64,000 bases of DNA from Oscillospiraceae bacterium (GCA_015066365.1 SVON01000001.1:124001-188000); one strand, 5' to 3'; shown: positions 1 to 9,569, counted from the stretch's first letter. Notes: a model not told the origin generated them from the sequence alone. Numbers and translations: made by a program.

Positions 1-847
1 GACTTTCCTGACCGTCAAAATGAGTGATGACCATCACCTGTTTTAGATCAAAGGTTTCGGCAAACACTTTTACTTCACCCTTGAGAGTCATACCATCCGT
101 AGCGTTATCAATACTCTTCACAGAGCCGATTAACAAGCCGCGAGGATAGATGCCACCGATGCCGGAGGTGATAAGCATATCTCCCACAGCAGCACCAGAT
201 GAACGCTCTAGTGCGGTTAAGCGAAGGGTGTTATCCCGCGCTAACTCCAACGTCCCGCCTGCGGTATAGGCGTTATCGCCGGTACGGTCGATCTCCGAGG
301 CGACCTTGGTAGAGGGATCTAATACCGTGCGTACTTTGGCATAAGTAAGCCCTACCTCTTCCACAACGCCGACTAGATAACCGTCTGTTGACACAACCGG
401 ATCGTTTACGGAAACGTCCGAACTGGTACCGGCAGAAATGGTGAAGTTGCCGTAAAAGTCTGAGGGATCACGCCCGATGACACGACCGGGAGCGAACGTA
501 TAGTCCGGATTGTTATCCTTTAACTCGAGGATTCCTTGATACCACTCGTTTTCATGCTTCATTTCGTTGTAATCGACCATTTTTTTGCGTAGTTCGGCAA
601 TTTCTTGTTTTAGTTGCTCGTTTTCCTTTTGCACCTCACCGCCACCACCGAACTGACTGAAAAAATCGGAAACACCATCGGATATGCCGGTAAAAAAAGA
701 TTGCACCGGGGTGACAAAGATGCCGGTCAGCGTTTCCGGGATGGTCGCAATACCGCCCGTTGAGGCGCTATAAATCATCACGCCGATCAAAACCAAGGAC
801 AACACAGCCAAAAACCGGGTAAGATAATTTTTGATGAACTTTTTCAA
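1..847 (-). CDS. mreC: Rod shape-determining protein MreC, C-terminus cut by window edge
   Basis: MreC is the membrane-anchored, extracytoplasmic scaffold of the elongasome and links MreB to cell-wall synthesis. About 282 residues are visible. A short basic N-terminus is followed by one membrane helix (about residues 12-28), a coiled coil (about 65-90, with the stretch ENEQLKQEIAEL) and the start of the beta-rich MreC domain (VIGRDPSDFYGNF, then VGVVEEVG). The start is probably the TTG at 847, which has GGTGAG about eight bases upstream. A GTG four codons earlier (859) is possible. It lies directly downstream of mreB on the same strand, the usual mreBCD order. mreD would be beyond the left edge. 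Confidence 0.93.
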   Translation of the reverse strand, partial: MKKFIKNYLTRFLAVLSLVLIGVMIYSASTGGIATIPETLTGIFVTPVQSFFTGISDGVSDFFSQFGGGGEVQKENEQLKQEIAELRKKMVDYNEMKHENEWYQGILELKDNNPDYTFAPGRVIGRDPSDFYGNFTISAGTSSDVSVNDPVVSTDGYLVGVVEEVGLTYAKVRTVLDPSTKVASEIDRTGDNAYTAGGTLELARDNTLRLTALERSSGAAVGDMLITSGIGGIYPRGLLIGSVKSIDNATDGMTLKGEVKVFAETFDLKQVMVITHFDGQES

Positions 848-912
848 TGATGCACTCACCTACCCTAAACAGAAAAAGCGGAAGACGTGTCCGTCCTCCG
901 CCTATCTCTTTA

Positions 913-1920
913 TTATCTGCGATTGGAGCGGAAGTTACTGGTCATACCCAGATCCAAGCACTTGCCGGTACCGTTAACCACACAGTCCAGCGGATTTTCA
1001 GCCACGTGGACAGGCATACCGGTTTCCCGGTTGATCAGCGTATCCAGACCGCGGAGCAGAGCGCCGCCGCCGGTCAGCATAATGCCGTTGTCAATGATGT
1101 CTGCAGACAGCTCGGGAGGAGTACGCTCCAGGGTGGACTTCACAGCGTCCACAATGGCTCCCACCGGATCAGCCAAAGCTTCGCGAACCTCTTCGGCGCT
1201 GATGACAATGTTTTTGGGCAGACCGTCAACCAAGTTGCGGCCCTTAACGTCCATGGTGCTCTCATCCTCATAGGGGAAAGCGGAGCCCAATTTGATCTTC
1301 AGATCCTCAGCGGTACGCTCACCGATGAGCAGATTGAATTTCTTCTTGATGTAAGAGATGATGGCCTCGTCAAAGTCGTCACCGGCCACACGGACAGACT
1401 GAGCGGTCACGATATCACCCAGAGAGATCACAGCCACCTCAGAAGTACCGCCGCCGATATCCACGATCATGCAGCCGGACGCGTCGGAAACATCCAGACC
1501 GGCACCGATGGCGGCAGCCATGGGCTCGGTGATCAGCTCTACCTCGCGGGCACCGGCGTTACGAGCCGCTTCGTTAACAGCGCGACGCTCCACCTCGGTA
1601 ACGCCGGAGGGGATGCACACGATCAAGCGAGGACGACTGAACAGATTATTCTTGAGCGCACGCTTAATGAAGTAGCGCAACATAGCGGAGGTAACCTCGA
1701 AATCGGCGATAACACCGTCTTTGAGGGGACGTACAGCAGAGATAGAGCCGGGGGTACGGCCGATCATCTCTTTTGCCTCGCTGCCCACCGCCATGACTTC
1801 TTCTTTCTTCACGTCAACGGCAACCACGGAAGGCTCCCGCATCACAATGCCTTTACCACGCACGTACACCAGCGTATTGGCGGTACCCAAGTCGATACCG
1901 ATATCACGATTGAAAAACAT
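913..1920 (-). CDS. mreB: Rod shape-determining protein MreB (actin-like)
   Basis: MreB is the bacterial actin whose membrane-bound filaments direct the elongation machinery. The protein has 335 residues, the normal length. The actin-fold nucleotide motifs are present: phosphate-1 near the N-terminus ([12 protein letters not shown]), phosphate-2 near residue 150 ([12 protein letters not shown]) and the adenosine motif near 280 ([11 protein letters not shown]). The ATG is preceded by AAGGAGAG. It is the first gene before mreC and has its own promoter in the gap to maf, so maf need not be in the same transcript. Confidence 0.97.
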   Translation of the reverse strand: MFFNRDIGIDLGTANTLVYVRGKGIVMREPSVVAVDVKKEEVMAVGSEAKEMIGRTPGSISAVRPLKDGVIADFEVTSAMLRYFIKRALKNNLFSRPRLIVCIPSGVTEVERRAVNEAARNAGAREVELITEPMAAAIGAGLDVSDASGCMIVDIGGGTSEVAVISLGDIVTAQSVRVAGDDFDEAIISYIKKKFNLLIGERTAEDLKIKLGSAFPYEDESTMDVKGRNLVDGLPKNIVISAEEVREALADPVGAIVDAVKSTLERTPPELSADIIDNGIMLTGGGALLRGLDTLINRETGMPVHVAENPLDCVVNGTGKCLDLGMTSNFRSNRR

Positions 1921-1983
1921 AAAATTCTCTCCTTTTCTAGTGGGTTAAAAGCATACGATACATATTAACTCATATTAAAACTT

Positions 1984-2012
1984 ATTATATACCGAAGTTT
2001 CTGAAATCACAA
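1984..2012 (-). promoter_or_regulatory. Sigma-A promoter of mreB-mreC
   Basis: TTGTGA (2007-2012) and TATAAT (1984-1989) on the minus strand, 17 bases apart, about 60 bases before the mreB start codon and downstream of the maf stop. Confidence 0.7.
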
Positions 2013-2045
2013 TACAATTTTGAAAAAAATATCCGAAATTTGCCA

Positions 2046-2642
2046 TTATTTTTCGTTTTCAGCAAGAAATTCGGACAAAAAGCGAAGCAAAGGACCACCG
2101 GGCAGGCCCATAACCGTGAAATAATCCCCTCGGATCCCTTTTACAAACCGCATTCCTTTTCCTTGGATTCCGTAACCACCGGCTTTGTCCATTGGCTCTT
2201 TTGTTGCCACGTATTCTGCAGCCTCATCCCGAGAAAACCCGTAGAATTCAACCTCTGTCACATCTGTGAAGCCGGAAGACTTTACAGGCAAGCCGGCCTC
2301 GTTTGTCTCGATCACCCACACGCCGGTCATCACTCGATGAGCACGCCCTTGCAAAGAAAGGAGCATTGTTATGGCGTCTGCCTCGTCCTTCGGCTTTCCA
2401 AGGGCGATATCGTCCAGCACCACCATTGTATCCGAGCCGAGAATCAGACTGTTTGTGTAAAGTGGCGCTACTTGTTCTGCTTTACTACGCGCAAGAGCGC
2501 AAACCAAGTCATAAGGAGCTAATCCTTCGGGGGCACACTCCCCTTCTGCCGGATGAACTGTAAACGTAAAACCGGCAGCGGTCAGAATTTCTTGTCTGCG
2601 TGGGGACTGAGAGGCTAAAATCAGCGGTTTTGGCAGGTTCAT
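2046..2642 (-). CDS. maf: Maf/YhdE family nucleoside triphosphate pyrophosphatase
   Basis: Maf proteins hydrolyse non-canonical or modified nucleoside triphosphates to monophosphates (house-cleaning) and are linked to septation in Bacillus. At 198 residues it is full length. Family motifs: SQSPRRQEIL at the N-terminus, GSDTMV near residue 69 (catalytic Asp) and GKPKD near residue 82. The start overlaps the dusB stop by four bases (2639-2642), so the two are translationally coupled. Maf upstream of mreBC is a common Firmicutes arrangement. Which nucleotide is preferred cannot be told from the sequence. Confidence 0.93.
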   Translation of the reverse strand: MNLPKPLILASQSPRRQEILTAAGFTFTVHPAEGECAPEGLAPYDLVCALARSKAEQVAPLYTNSLILGSDTMVVLDDIALGKPKDEADAITMLLSLQGRAHRVMTGVWVIETNEAGLPVKSSGFTDVTEVEFYGFSRDEAAEYVATKEPMDKAGGYGIQGKGMRFVKGIRGDYFTVMGLPGGPLLRFLSEFLAENEK

Positions 2643-3616
2643 AACAGTCCCTCCTCATCCATACGGATGACCTCAGCGCAAAGTTTTGCCAGATCCTCCA
2701 TTGAAGTTAGTGTGCCGGCCTGCTTACGAAGCTGTGCCGCGCCACGCATACCGCTGAGATACCAAGCGGCGTGTTTGCGCGCCTCCAAAAGTGCCACCCT
2801 CTCCCCTTTGTACTGGGTAGTGAGTTGCACCTGACGCATTAAGGTTGCCATCCGCTGAGCCATACCGGGATCGGGTAGGACTACTTCATGGTTAAGATAC
2901 GCCTCAATTTGCTGAAAAACCCAGGGCTTGCCAAGAGCGCCCCGACCAACCATAATCAGATCGCAGTCGGTTTGTTCGTACAAAGCGGCAGCGGATTTGG
3001 CATCCACCACGTCGCCGTTGCCGATGACCGGCACCTTGACGGCGTGCTTCACCTGGCGGATGATGTCCCAATCCACCGGCGGAGCATACATTTGGTCACG
3101 GGTACGGCCGTGGACGGTGATGGCATCGGCACCGCCAGCCTCGCAGGCAAGCGCCACCTCAACCGCATTGACCTCATCCTTGGCGTAACCCTTGCGGATC
3201 TTCGCTGTCACCGGTACTGGGACGGCATCCTGCACCGCCTGCACCAGCCGACGGCACAGATCCGGCTCACGCATCAGGGCGCTACCACAGTGGTTGCCGG
3301 CAATTTTGGGGGCAGGACAGCCCATATTGAGGTCGATCCAGTCCGGCTTAAATGCTAACGCCTGCCGAGCAGCCTCTGCCAAAATCGCCGGGTCATCCCC
3401 GAACAGCTGAATACCGGCAGGGCGGATCTCCTCGTCCAGTTCCAAAAGTTCTGCACTTTTGCGGTCACCGTAGGTAAATCCCTTAGCGCTGACCATCTCG
3501 CTAACTACACAGGCAGCACCGAAATCCATACATATTTTGCGGAAAGCGCGGTCCGCTACGCCCGCCATAGGGGCCAACGCCGCTTTTCCTTTAATCTCAA
3601 CGTTTCCGATACGCAA
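2639..3616 (-). CDS. dusB: tRNA-dihydrouridine synthase (DusB-like)
   Basis: FMN-dependent reduction of uridine to dihydrouridine in the tRNA D-loop. The TIM-barrel FMN protein has 325 residues from the chosen start. Motifs: LAPMAGVADRAF, MGCPAPKIAGNHCGS with the catalytic Cys of the NHCGSALM segment, GNGDV, and the phosphate-binding GRGALGKPW. I prefer the TTG at 3616, because it gives the family N-terminus MRIGNVEIK and has GAGGTGA five bases upstream. A GTG at 3625 would add three residues and has a worse-placed ribosome site. It is the first gene of a dusB-maf pair. Confidence 0.93.
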   Translation of the reverse strand: MRIGNVEIKGKAALAPMAGVADRAFRKICMDFGAACVVSEMVSAKGFTYGDRKSAELLELDEEIRPAGIQLFGDDPAILAEAARQALAFKPDWIDLNMGCPAPKIAGNHCGSALMREPDLCRRLVQAVQDAVPVPVTAKIRKGYAKDEVNAVEVALACEAGGADAITVHGRTRDQMYAPPVDWDIIRQVKHAVKVPVIGNGDVVDAKSAAALYEQTDCDLIMVGRGALGKPWVFQQIEAYLNHEVVLPDPGMAQRMATLMRQVQLTTQYKGERVALLEARKHAAWYLSGMRGAAQLRKQAGTLTSMEDLAKLCAEVIRMDEEGLL

Positions 3617-3684
3617 TCGTATCACCTCACTACCGAAATCGTGTTACAGTATACACGATTTTCCCCGGTTTGGCTAGCCCTAAC

Positions 3685-3713
3685 TTGTAAAAATTCAAAA
3701 GTTGTATTATAAT
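3685..3713 (+). promoter_or_regulatory. Promoter of the PHP phosphoesterase gene
   Basis: TTGTAA (3685-3690) and TATAAT (3708-3713) with a 17-base spacer, 33 bases before the ATG at 3746. Confidence 0.75.
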
Positions 3714-3745
3714 GGATAAAAAGCACCAAACCGGGAGGGATTTCT

Positions 3746-4462
3746 ATGGGCAAATTACAGGAACTGAAACAACAGTTAATCGCACAATACCCCTATAAAT
3801 TTGAGCTTCACGCCCACTCCAACCCCGCCAGCGGTTGCTCTGACCTCTCCCCTGCCGAGTTGGTAGAACGGTGCAAAAACACCGGAGCCAGCGGCTTGGT
3901 GCTGACCAATCACGCCGTCTGGTGGATGAAGGAAACGCCTAAAGAGGAATGGTGTGCCCAGTATCTCAAGGATTATCGCGACACCAAAGCAGCCGGCGAA
4001 AAGTTGGGGTTGACCGTCATTCTCGGCTTTGAGATTCACTTCATGGATCGTGACAACGATTATTTGGTGTTCGGCTTTGAGGAGGATTTTATCCCCGCCG
4101 TCTACGACTGGATGGATAAAACTGCGAAAGAGTTTTACGACACGTTTCGCGGTGAGGGTATGTTGATGATCCAAGCCCACCCCAACCGCGATCGAATGAT
4201 TGAAGTAGACCGGGACACCGTAGACGGTTACGAGGTGTTCAACCTCCACCCCGGTCACAATTCCCGGGTGGCGCTCACCGCTCGCCTGCACCAAAAGAAC
4301 GGCGGTGTCATTACCGGCGGCACCGATTTCCACCACCGGGACCACGAGGGCTGTCTGTTCACCTGCTTTGCGGAACTGCCCAAGGACAGCAAGGACCTGG
4401 TCCGCCTGCTCCGTAGCGGTGATTACGTGTTTATGACCAGTGATAAAGTGATTTTGGGGTGA
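3746..4462 (+). CDS. PHP-domain metal-dependent phosphoesterase
   Basis: The 238-residue protein carries PHP-family metal motifs: ELHAHSN near residue 21 (first HxH), TNHAVWW near 55, EIHFMDRD near 95, QAHPNRD near 148 and GGTDFHHRDHEG near 190. PHP enzymes are two- or three-metal phosphoesterases acting on sugar phosphates, histidinol phosphate or nucleotides; the substrate here is not evident. The length suggests a stand-alone PHP domain. ATG 3746 has GGGAGGG upstream. The next gene starts four bases after its stop, so a membrane protein is co-expressed with it. Confidence 0.85.
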   Translation: MGKLQELKQQLIAQYPYKFELHAHSNPASGCSDLSPAELVERCKNTGASGLVLTNHAVWWMKETPKEEWCAQYLKDYRDTKAAGEKLGLTVILGFEIHFMDRDNDYLVFGFEEDFIPAVYDWMDKTAKEFYDTFRGEGMLMIQAHPNRDRMIEVDRDTVDGYEVFNLHPGHNSRVALTARLHQKNGGVITGGTDFHHRDHEGCLFTCFAELPKDSKDLVRLLRSGDYVFMTSDKVILG

Positions 4463-4466
4463 TTAC

Positions 4467-4997
4467 ATGAAATCCTTCCTTAAGAGAACCGGGCTGTATT
4501 ATCTCTACAATACACTTGCCATCTTTGCCGGAGAGTTGATAGGCGTATTCCCAACGTTAGCCTTACGTTTGGTTTTTCAAGAGACTATGAATGACGCTTA
4601 CCTCATTCAGGGAGTGGTTATTGAGCTGTCCATCGTTGGTGTACTATTTTTCTTAATGCAAAGAGATATCTACGAAAAACGACAATTTTCATTTAAGACG
4701 GTGATGCTTTCCGCGCTGATTGTTTGTATCGTACGGTGGTTGCTCTGGATAGGCACAAGCGGAAAGATCGCCTTTTGGGTGACCGGCGGTGCTACTTCTT
4801 TTTCGCCTGTTTTCTTTCCGAACGTATCTTTTGTGTTTTGGAACTCTGAAACCGTATTTTATGATCTACTCAGTACCATTATTTGCGATATATTGTTTAT
4901 CTTGCCAGCTTTTATTGGCGGCGGATATTATGGATACTGGCGTCGCGTCAAAGAAAACGAGAAAATGATAAAAGAGCACGAAGAAACTACAAAATAA
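4467..4997 (+). CDS. Small membrane protein of unknown function
   Basis: I do not recognise the family. The 176-residue protein has about four predicted membrane helices (roughly residues 12-34, 46-63, 78-96 and 130-152) and a charged Lys/Glu-rich C-terminal tail, probably cytosolic. It follows the PHP gene with four bases between, and the pair ends at a strong hairpin terminator. The overlap in expression with a soluble phosphoesterase suggests a membrane partner, but this is inference only. Confidence 0.7.
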   Translation: MKSFLKRTGLYYLYNTLAIFAGELIGVFPTLALRLVFQETMNDAYLIQGVVIELSIVGVLFFLMQRDIYEKRQFSFKTVMLSALIVCIVRWLLWIGTSGKIAFWVTGGATSFSPVFFPNVSFVFWNSETVFYDLLSTIICDILFILPAFIGGGYYGYWRRVKENEKMIKEHEETTK

Positions 4998-5004
4998 ACA
5001 ACAA

Positions 5005-5034
5005 AAAGCCCCCTGCCAACCGGCAGGGGGCTTT
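5005..5034. terminator. Bidirectional terminator between the membrane protein and PFOR genes
   Basis: A perfect 13-bp stem (AAAGCCCCCTGCC) with a four-base loop and A/T runs on both sides. It serves the convergent plus-strand pair and the minus-strand nifJ. Confidence 0.9.
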
Positions 5035-5060
5035 CGTATTAGGTTTTGCTAACCTGTGGA

Positions 5061-8000
5061 TTACTGCACATTCTGAGCGTACAGGTCACCCAGGCGCACC
5101 AGGTGCTCGTAACGAGCCTGAGCGGTGGCCTCAGCCTTGGCAAACAGCTCCTCGGCACGCTCCGGGAAGGAACGGGTCAGAGAGGCGTAGCGGGCCTCGT
5201 TCAGGATGAAGTCGCGATAGCTGGTGGTGGGAGCCTTGCTGTCCATGGTGAAGGGGTTCTTGCCCTCAGCCTTAGCAGCAGGGTTGAAGCGGAACATATT
5301 CCAGTAACCGCAATCCACAGCCTTCTTCATCTCAGCCTGGCAGTTGACCATACCACCCTTGATGGAGTGCATCTCGCAGGGAGAGTAACCGATAATCAGA
5401 GAGGGACCCGGATAAGCCTCAGCCTCGGCGATGGCCTTGATGGTCTGGTTCATATCGGCGCCCATAGCGATCTGAGCAACGTACACGTAGCCGTAGCTCA
5501 TAGCGATCTCGGCCAGGCTCTTCTTGCTGATGGCCTTACCGGCAGCGGCAAACTGAGCCACCTGACCGATGTTGGAGGCCTTGGAGGCCTGACCACCGGT
5601 GTTGGAGTACACCTCGGTATCGAAGACCATCACGTTGACATCCTCGCCGGAGGCCAGCACGTGGTCCAGACCGCCGAAGCCGATATCGTAGGCCCAGCCG
5701 TCGCCGCCCATGATCCACACGGACTTCTTGTTCAGATACTCCTTGTTCTCCAGAACGTACTTGCAAGCCTCGCAATCACAGTTCAGAGCTTCCAGCTCAG
5801 CCACCAGAGCGTTGGTAGCGGGGGTATTCTTCTCGCCGTCGTTGACGGTGTTCAGATACTCGGCGCAGGCAGCCTTAACAGCGTCGGAAGCGCAGTCAGA
5901 AGCGGCAATCTTCTCAACCTGAGCGATCAGGTTCTCACGGATGGCCTTCTGGCCCAGATACATACCGAAACCGTGCTCGGCGTTGTCCTCGAACAGGGAG
6001 TTTGCCCAAGCGGGACCATGGCCGTTGGCATCGGTGGTATAGGGAGAGGTAGCGGCGGGGCCACCCCAGATGGAAGAACAACCGGTGGCGTTGGAGATGT
6101 ACATACGATCGCCGAACAGCTGAGTGATCAGACGAGCGTAAGCGGTCTCGGCACAGCCGGCGCAGGAGCCGGAGAACTCAAGCAGAGGCTTCTTGAACTG
6201 GCTGGAGATGACGGTCTTGCCACACACCTCGGGCTTCTCGGCAACCTTGGCTACGCAGTAGTCGAAGACCTCCTGCTGGGCAGCCTGGCTCTCCTGAGAA
6301 ACCATCTTCAGGGAGTTGGTGGGACAGACGCCGACGCAGACGCCGCAACCCATGCAATCCAGCGGAGAAACAGCCAGAGTGTAGGTGTAGTTGGTCTTGA
6401 TAACGGGCTTCTCAGCCTTCTTCATGTGAGCGGGAGCGGCAGCAACCTCGTCCTCGTTCAGAGCGAAGGGACGGATGGTGGCGTGGGGGCAAACGAAGGA
6501 GCACTTGTTACACTTGGCACAAGTGGTGGGATCCCACTCGGGAACCATCACGGCAACACCGCGCTTCTCGTAAGCAGAAGCACCCTGCTCGAAGGTACCG
6601 TCGGCGTGGTCGATAAAGGCGGAAACAGGCAGGCTGTCGCCGTCCATCTTGCCCACGGGCTTCATGATGGAGTCAACCATCTTCACCAGCTTGGCGGGAC
6701 CCTCAGCGGCATCGGCAACAGCGTTGTCCTCAGCGTTGGCCCAGGAAGCGGGAACGTCGATCTTCACGAAAGCGGTGGCACCGGCATCGATAGCCTTGTG
6801 GTTCATCTCCACAATGTCCATACCCTTCTTGGAGTAGGACTTGGTGGCGGCATCCTTCATGTACTGGATGGCCTCCTCCTGGGGCATTACGCCGGCCAGG
6901 GTGAAGAAAGCAGACTGCAGGATGGTGTTGGTGCGCTTACCCATACCGATCTCGATGGCCAGATCGATGGCGTTGATGGTGTACAACTGGATGTTGTTCT
7001 CAGCGATGTAACGCTTAGCCTCGGCAGGCATATTCTTATCCAGCTCTTCAGCGCTCCACTGGCAGTTGATCATAAAGATACCGCCGGGCTTCACGTCGTT
7101 AACCATCTTATAGCCCTTCAGGACGTAAGAGGGGTTGTGGCAAGCCACGAAGTCGGCCTTGTTGATGTAGTAGGGGCTCTTGATGGGCTTATCGCCAAAG
7201 CGCAGGTGGCTGATGGTGATACCGCCGGTCTTCTTAGAGTCGTACTGGAAGTAGGCCTGCACGTACTTATCGGTGTGGTCACCGATGATCTTGATGGAGT
7301 TCTTGTTGGCGCCAACGGTACCGTCGCCGCCCAGACCCCAGAACTTGCACTCGATGGTGCCCTCGGCAGCGGTATTGGGAGCAGCCTTCTCCTCCAGAGA
7401 CAGACCGGTCACATCGTCCACGATACCGATGGTGAACTGAGCCTTGGGAGCCTCCTTAGCCAGCTCGTCGTACACGGCGAACACGCTGGAAGGAGGAGTA
7501 TCCTTGGAGCCCAGACCGTAACGACCGCCGATGATGCGGATATCGCCGCGACCCTGGGTAGCCAGAGCGGTGACAACGTCCAGATACATGGGCTCGCCCA
7601 GAGCGCCGGGCTCTTTGGTGCGATCCAGAACAGCGATCTTCTTAACGGTGGCAGGGATAGCGGCAGACAGCTTGTCCGCGCAGAAGGGGCGATACAGACG
7701 GCACTTAACCAGACCGACCTTCTCACCCTTAGCGATCATATAATCGATAACCTCTTCGATCACGTCGCAGATGGAGCCCATCGCCACGATGACGCGCTCG
7801 GCATCGGGAGCGCCATAGTAGTTAAAGAGCTGATAGTTGGTGCCCAACTTCTCGTTGACCTTGCCCATGTACTCCTCAACAATACCGGGGATGGCATCAT
7901 AGTACTTGTTGCAAGCCTCACGATGCTGGAAGAAGATGTCGCCGTTCTCGTGAGAACCGCGCATCACAGGACGCTCGGGGTTCAGGGCACGCTTACGGAA

Positions 8001-8606
8001 AGCAGCCACGGCATCCATATCGCACATCTCTTTCAGATCCTCGTAATCCCAAATCTGGATCTTCTGGATCTCGTGAGAGGTACGGAAACCGTCAAAGAAG
8101 TTGATGAAGGGAACACGGCCCTTGATGGAAGCCAGGTGAGCCACAGCGCCCAGGTCCATAACTTCCTGCGTGTTGGTCTCGGCCAGCATGGCGAAACCGG
8201 TCTGGCGGCAAGCCAGAACGTCAGAATGGTCACCGAAAATGTTCAAAGCGTGAGAAGCCACAGTACGGGCAGACACGTGGAATACGCAGGGTAGCAGCTC
8301 ACCGGCGATCTTGTACATATTGGGGATCATCAGCAGCAGACCCTGAGAAGCGGTATAGGTGGTGGTCAGAGCACCGGCGTTCAGAGAGCCGTGCACGGTA
8401 CCGGCGGCACCCGCCTCAGATTCCATCTCGGACACCTTTACGGTGGTACCGAAAATGTTTTTCAGACCAGCGGCAGCCCACTGGTCAACGTAGTCGGCCA
8501 TGGGGCTGGAGGGGGTAATCGGATAGATGCCCGCCACCTCGGTAAACGCATAGGATACGTGAGCCGCAGCGTTGTTACCGTCCATGGTCTTAAACTTTCT
8601 TGCCAT
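5061..8606 (-). CDS. nifJ: Pyruvate:ferredoxin (flavodoxin) oxidoreductase
   Basis: Homodimeric PFOR oxidises pyruvate with CoA to acetyl-CoA and CO2 and reduces ferredoxin, a core step of anaerobic fermentation. The 1181 residues match the single-chain form. Domain I starts with GIYPITPSSPMADY. The inserted ferredoxin domain carries two 4Fe-4S motifs, CAKCNKCSFVCP near residue 685 and CMGCGVCVGVCP near 740. The proximal-cluster and TPP domain has GSCAGCAET, SNATGCSSIWG and GGDGWAYDIG with FDTEVYSNTGGQ. The open frame extends upstream, but the ATG at 8606 has AAGGAGG eight bases before it and gives the family N-terminus MARKFKTMDGN. It is monocistronic. Acetyl-CoA from it could feed the acetate kinase at 51.8-53.0 kb. 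Confidence 0.97.
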   Translation of the reverse strand: MARKFKTMDGNNAAAHVSYAFTEVAGIYPITPSSPMADYVDQWAAAGLKNIFGTTVKVSEMESEAGAAGTVHGSLNAGALTTTYTASQGLLLMIPNMYKIAGELLPCVFHVSARTVASHALNIFGDHSDVLACRQTGFAMLAETNTQEVMDLGAVAHLASIKGRVPFINFFDGFRTSHEIQKIQIWDYEDLKEMCDMDAVAAFRKRALNPERPVMRGSHENGDIFFQHREACNKYYDAIPGIVEEYMGKVNEKLGTNYQLFNYYGAPDAERVIVAMGSICDVIEEVIDYMIAKGEKVGLVKCRLYRPFCADKLSAAIPATVKKIAVLDRTKEPGALGEPMYLDVVTALATQGRGDIRIIGGRYGLGSKDTPPSSVFAVYDELAKEAPKAQFTIGIVDDVTGLSLEEKAAPNTAAEGTIECKFWGLGGDGTVGANKNSIKIIGDHTDKYVQAYFQYDSKKTGGITISHLRFGDKPIKSPYYINKADFVACHNPSYVLKGYKMVNDVKPGGIFMINCQWSAEELDKNMPAEAKRYIAENNIQLYTINAIDLAIEIGMGKRTNTILQSAFFTLAGVMPQEEAIQYMKDAATKSYSKKGMDIVEMNHKAIDAGATAFVKIDVPASWANAEDNAVADAAEGPAKLVKMVDSIMKPVGKMDGDSLPVSAFIDHADGTFEQGASAYEKRGVAVMVPEWDPTTCAKCNKCSFVCPHATIRPFALNEDEVAAAPAHMKKAEKPVIKTNYTYTLAVSPLDCMGCGVCVGVCPTNSLKMVSQESQAAQQEVFDYCVAKVAEKPEVCGKTVISSQFKKPLLEFSGSCAGCAETAYARLITQLFGDRMYISNATGCSSIWGGPAATSPYTTDANGHGPAWANSLFEDNAEHGFGMYLGQKAIRENLIAQVEKIAASDCASDAVKAACAEYLNTVNDGEKNTPATNALVAELEALNCDCEACKYVLENKEYLNKKSVWIMGGDGWAYDIGFGGLDHVLASGEDVNVMVFDTEVYSNTGGQASKASNIGQVAQFAAAGKAISKKSLAEIAMSYGYVYVAQIAMGADMNQTIKAIAEAEAYPGPSLIIGYSPCEMHSIKGGMVNCQAEMKKAVDCGYWNMFRFNPAAKAEGKNPFTMDSKAPTTSYRDFILNEARYASLTRSFPERAEELFAKAEATAQARYEHLVRLGDLYAQNVQ

Positions 8607-8692
8607 AGGAATGTCCTCCTTCATTATGATGAATGGTATAGAGTTAAGCTCGTGTGAAAGCACGCGCTTCCCCCCGAAACTTACCACCTTGT

Positions 8693-8721
8693 ATAATAAC
8701 ATATGAATTCTATATTGTAAA
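8693..8721 (-). promoter_or_regulatory. Promoter of nifJ
   Basis: TTTACA (8716-8721) and TATTAT (8693-8698) on the minus strand with a 17-base spacer. This gives an untranslated leader of about 80 bases before the ATG at 8606. Confidence 0.7.
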
Positions 8722-8778
8722 GAGTAAATAACTGAAAATTTGTGAAATAATAAACAATCTTGTAATTTTTAGGAAATT

Positions 8779-9429
8779 TTATCGACTTTTGAGAATTTCC
8801 CCTAACTGTTCTACTGTTTCAGCGATCCACTCTGCTCCGGCTTTGGTCATTTCTGCGCGATCGCCATAACCATACAGGACACCTAATGCCGGAAGGTTCT
8901 GTGTGTGCGCCCCCTCTATGTCGTATTTTCTATCCCCCACCATAATGGTGTTTTCCCGGGTGATAGAGGGGAATTGCTCGCGAATATACGCAATCACAGC
9001 TCCTTTGGTGGGCCGGTCTTCGTTTAACGTATTGCCGCCAACAAAGGTGAAATACTTTGCCAAATCAAAGTGTTCCAGAATTCGTACTGTAAACTCTTCC
9101 GGTTTGGAGGTGGCAACAATAAGGGTCACCCCCCTATCCTTTAGTTCCTTCAGCAACCGGGGAATGCCCGGATATACTTCGTTTTCGAACAAACCTATTA
9201 CGGAAAACCGCTCACGGTAATATAAAAGCGCTTGCTCCGCCTGATCCGCGGTCAGGCCGTGAAACTCCTGAAAGGAATAGGTCAGCGGAGGACCGATATA
9301 GGGATATAGCTCCTCCCTGCTCTCGGGATGAACGTCAAACTTTTCCAGCGCGTACCGCACGCAATTGGTTATACCGGGACCGGGATCGGTTAAAGTGCCA
9401 TCTAAATCAAATAATACATAGCGTAACAT
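8779..9429 (-). CDS. HAD-family phosphatase, phosphoglycolate phosphatase-like
   Basis: A 216-residue haloacid dehalogenase-type phosphatase. Motif I is FDLDGT at residues 7-12 (Asp8 nucleophile, Asp10 acid/base), motif II is VATSKP near 110, the conserved Lys is in RPTKGAV near 141 and motif IV is GDRKYDIEGA near 167. The helical cap between residues 15 and 85 places it with Gph/PpaX-type enzymes. The substrate (2-phosphoglycolate, a nucleotide or pyrophosphate) cannot be fixed from sequence. It appears to be transcribed alone. Confidence 0.88.
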   Translation of the reverse strand: MLRYVLFDLDGTLTDPGPGITNCVRYALEKFDVHPESREELYPYIGPPLTYSFQEFHGLTADQAEQALLYYRERFSVIGLFENEVYPGIPRLLKELKDRGVTLIVATSKPEEFTVRILEHFDLAKYFTFVGGNTLNEDRPTKGAVIAYIREQFPSITRENTIMVGDRKYDIEGAHTQNLPALGVLYGYGDRAEMTKAGAEWIAETVEQLGEILKSR

Positions 9430-9446
9430 AGCATCACCTCAGGGTT

Positions 9447-9475
9447 AGTTTAGCATACCTCGTCGCGATTTTCAA
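9447..9475 (-). promoter_or_regulatory. Promoter of the HAD phosphatase gene
   Basis: TTGAAA (9470-9475) and TAAACT (9447-9452) on the minus strand, 17 bases apart. A GCCAAG-N5-CTTGGC inverted repeat (9495-9511) lies just upstream of the -35 box. Confidence 0.5.
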
Positions 9476-9569
9476 CTCCCAACCAAGGTTGTTTGCCAAG
9501 CAATTCTTGGCGAAAAAGGGTTAAATAACAAGTCGAATAAACTTTTTTCAAAAAAGTTGCAAAAAACCC

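Noticed and set aside
5046..8294. A 1082-codon open frame on the plus strand opposite PFOR
   Set aside because: Its sequence is low-complexity and Val/Gly/Leu-rich, as expected from the antisense of a codon-biased gene. PFOR motifs on the other strand are complete.
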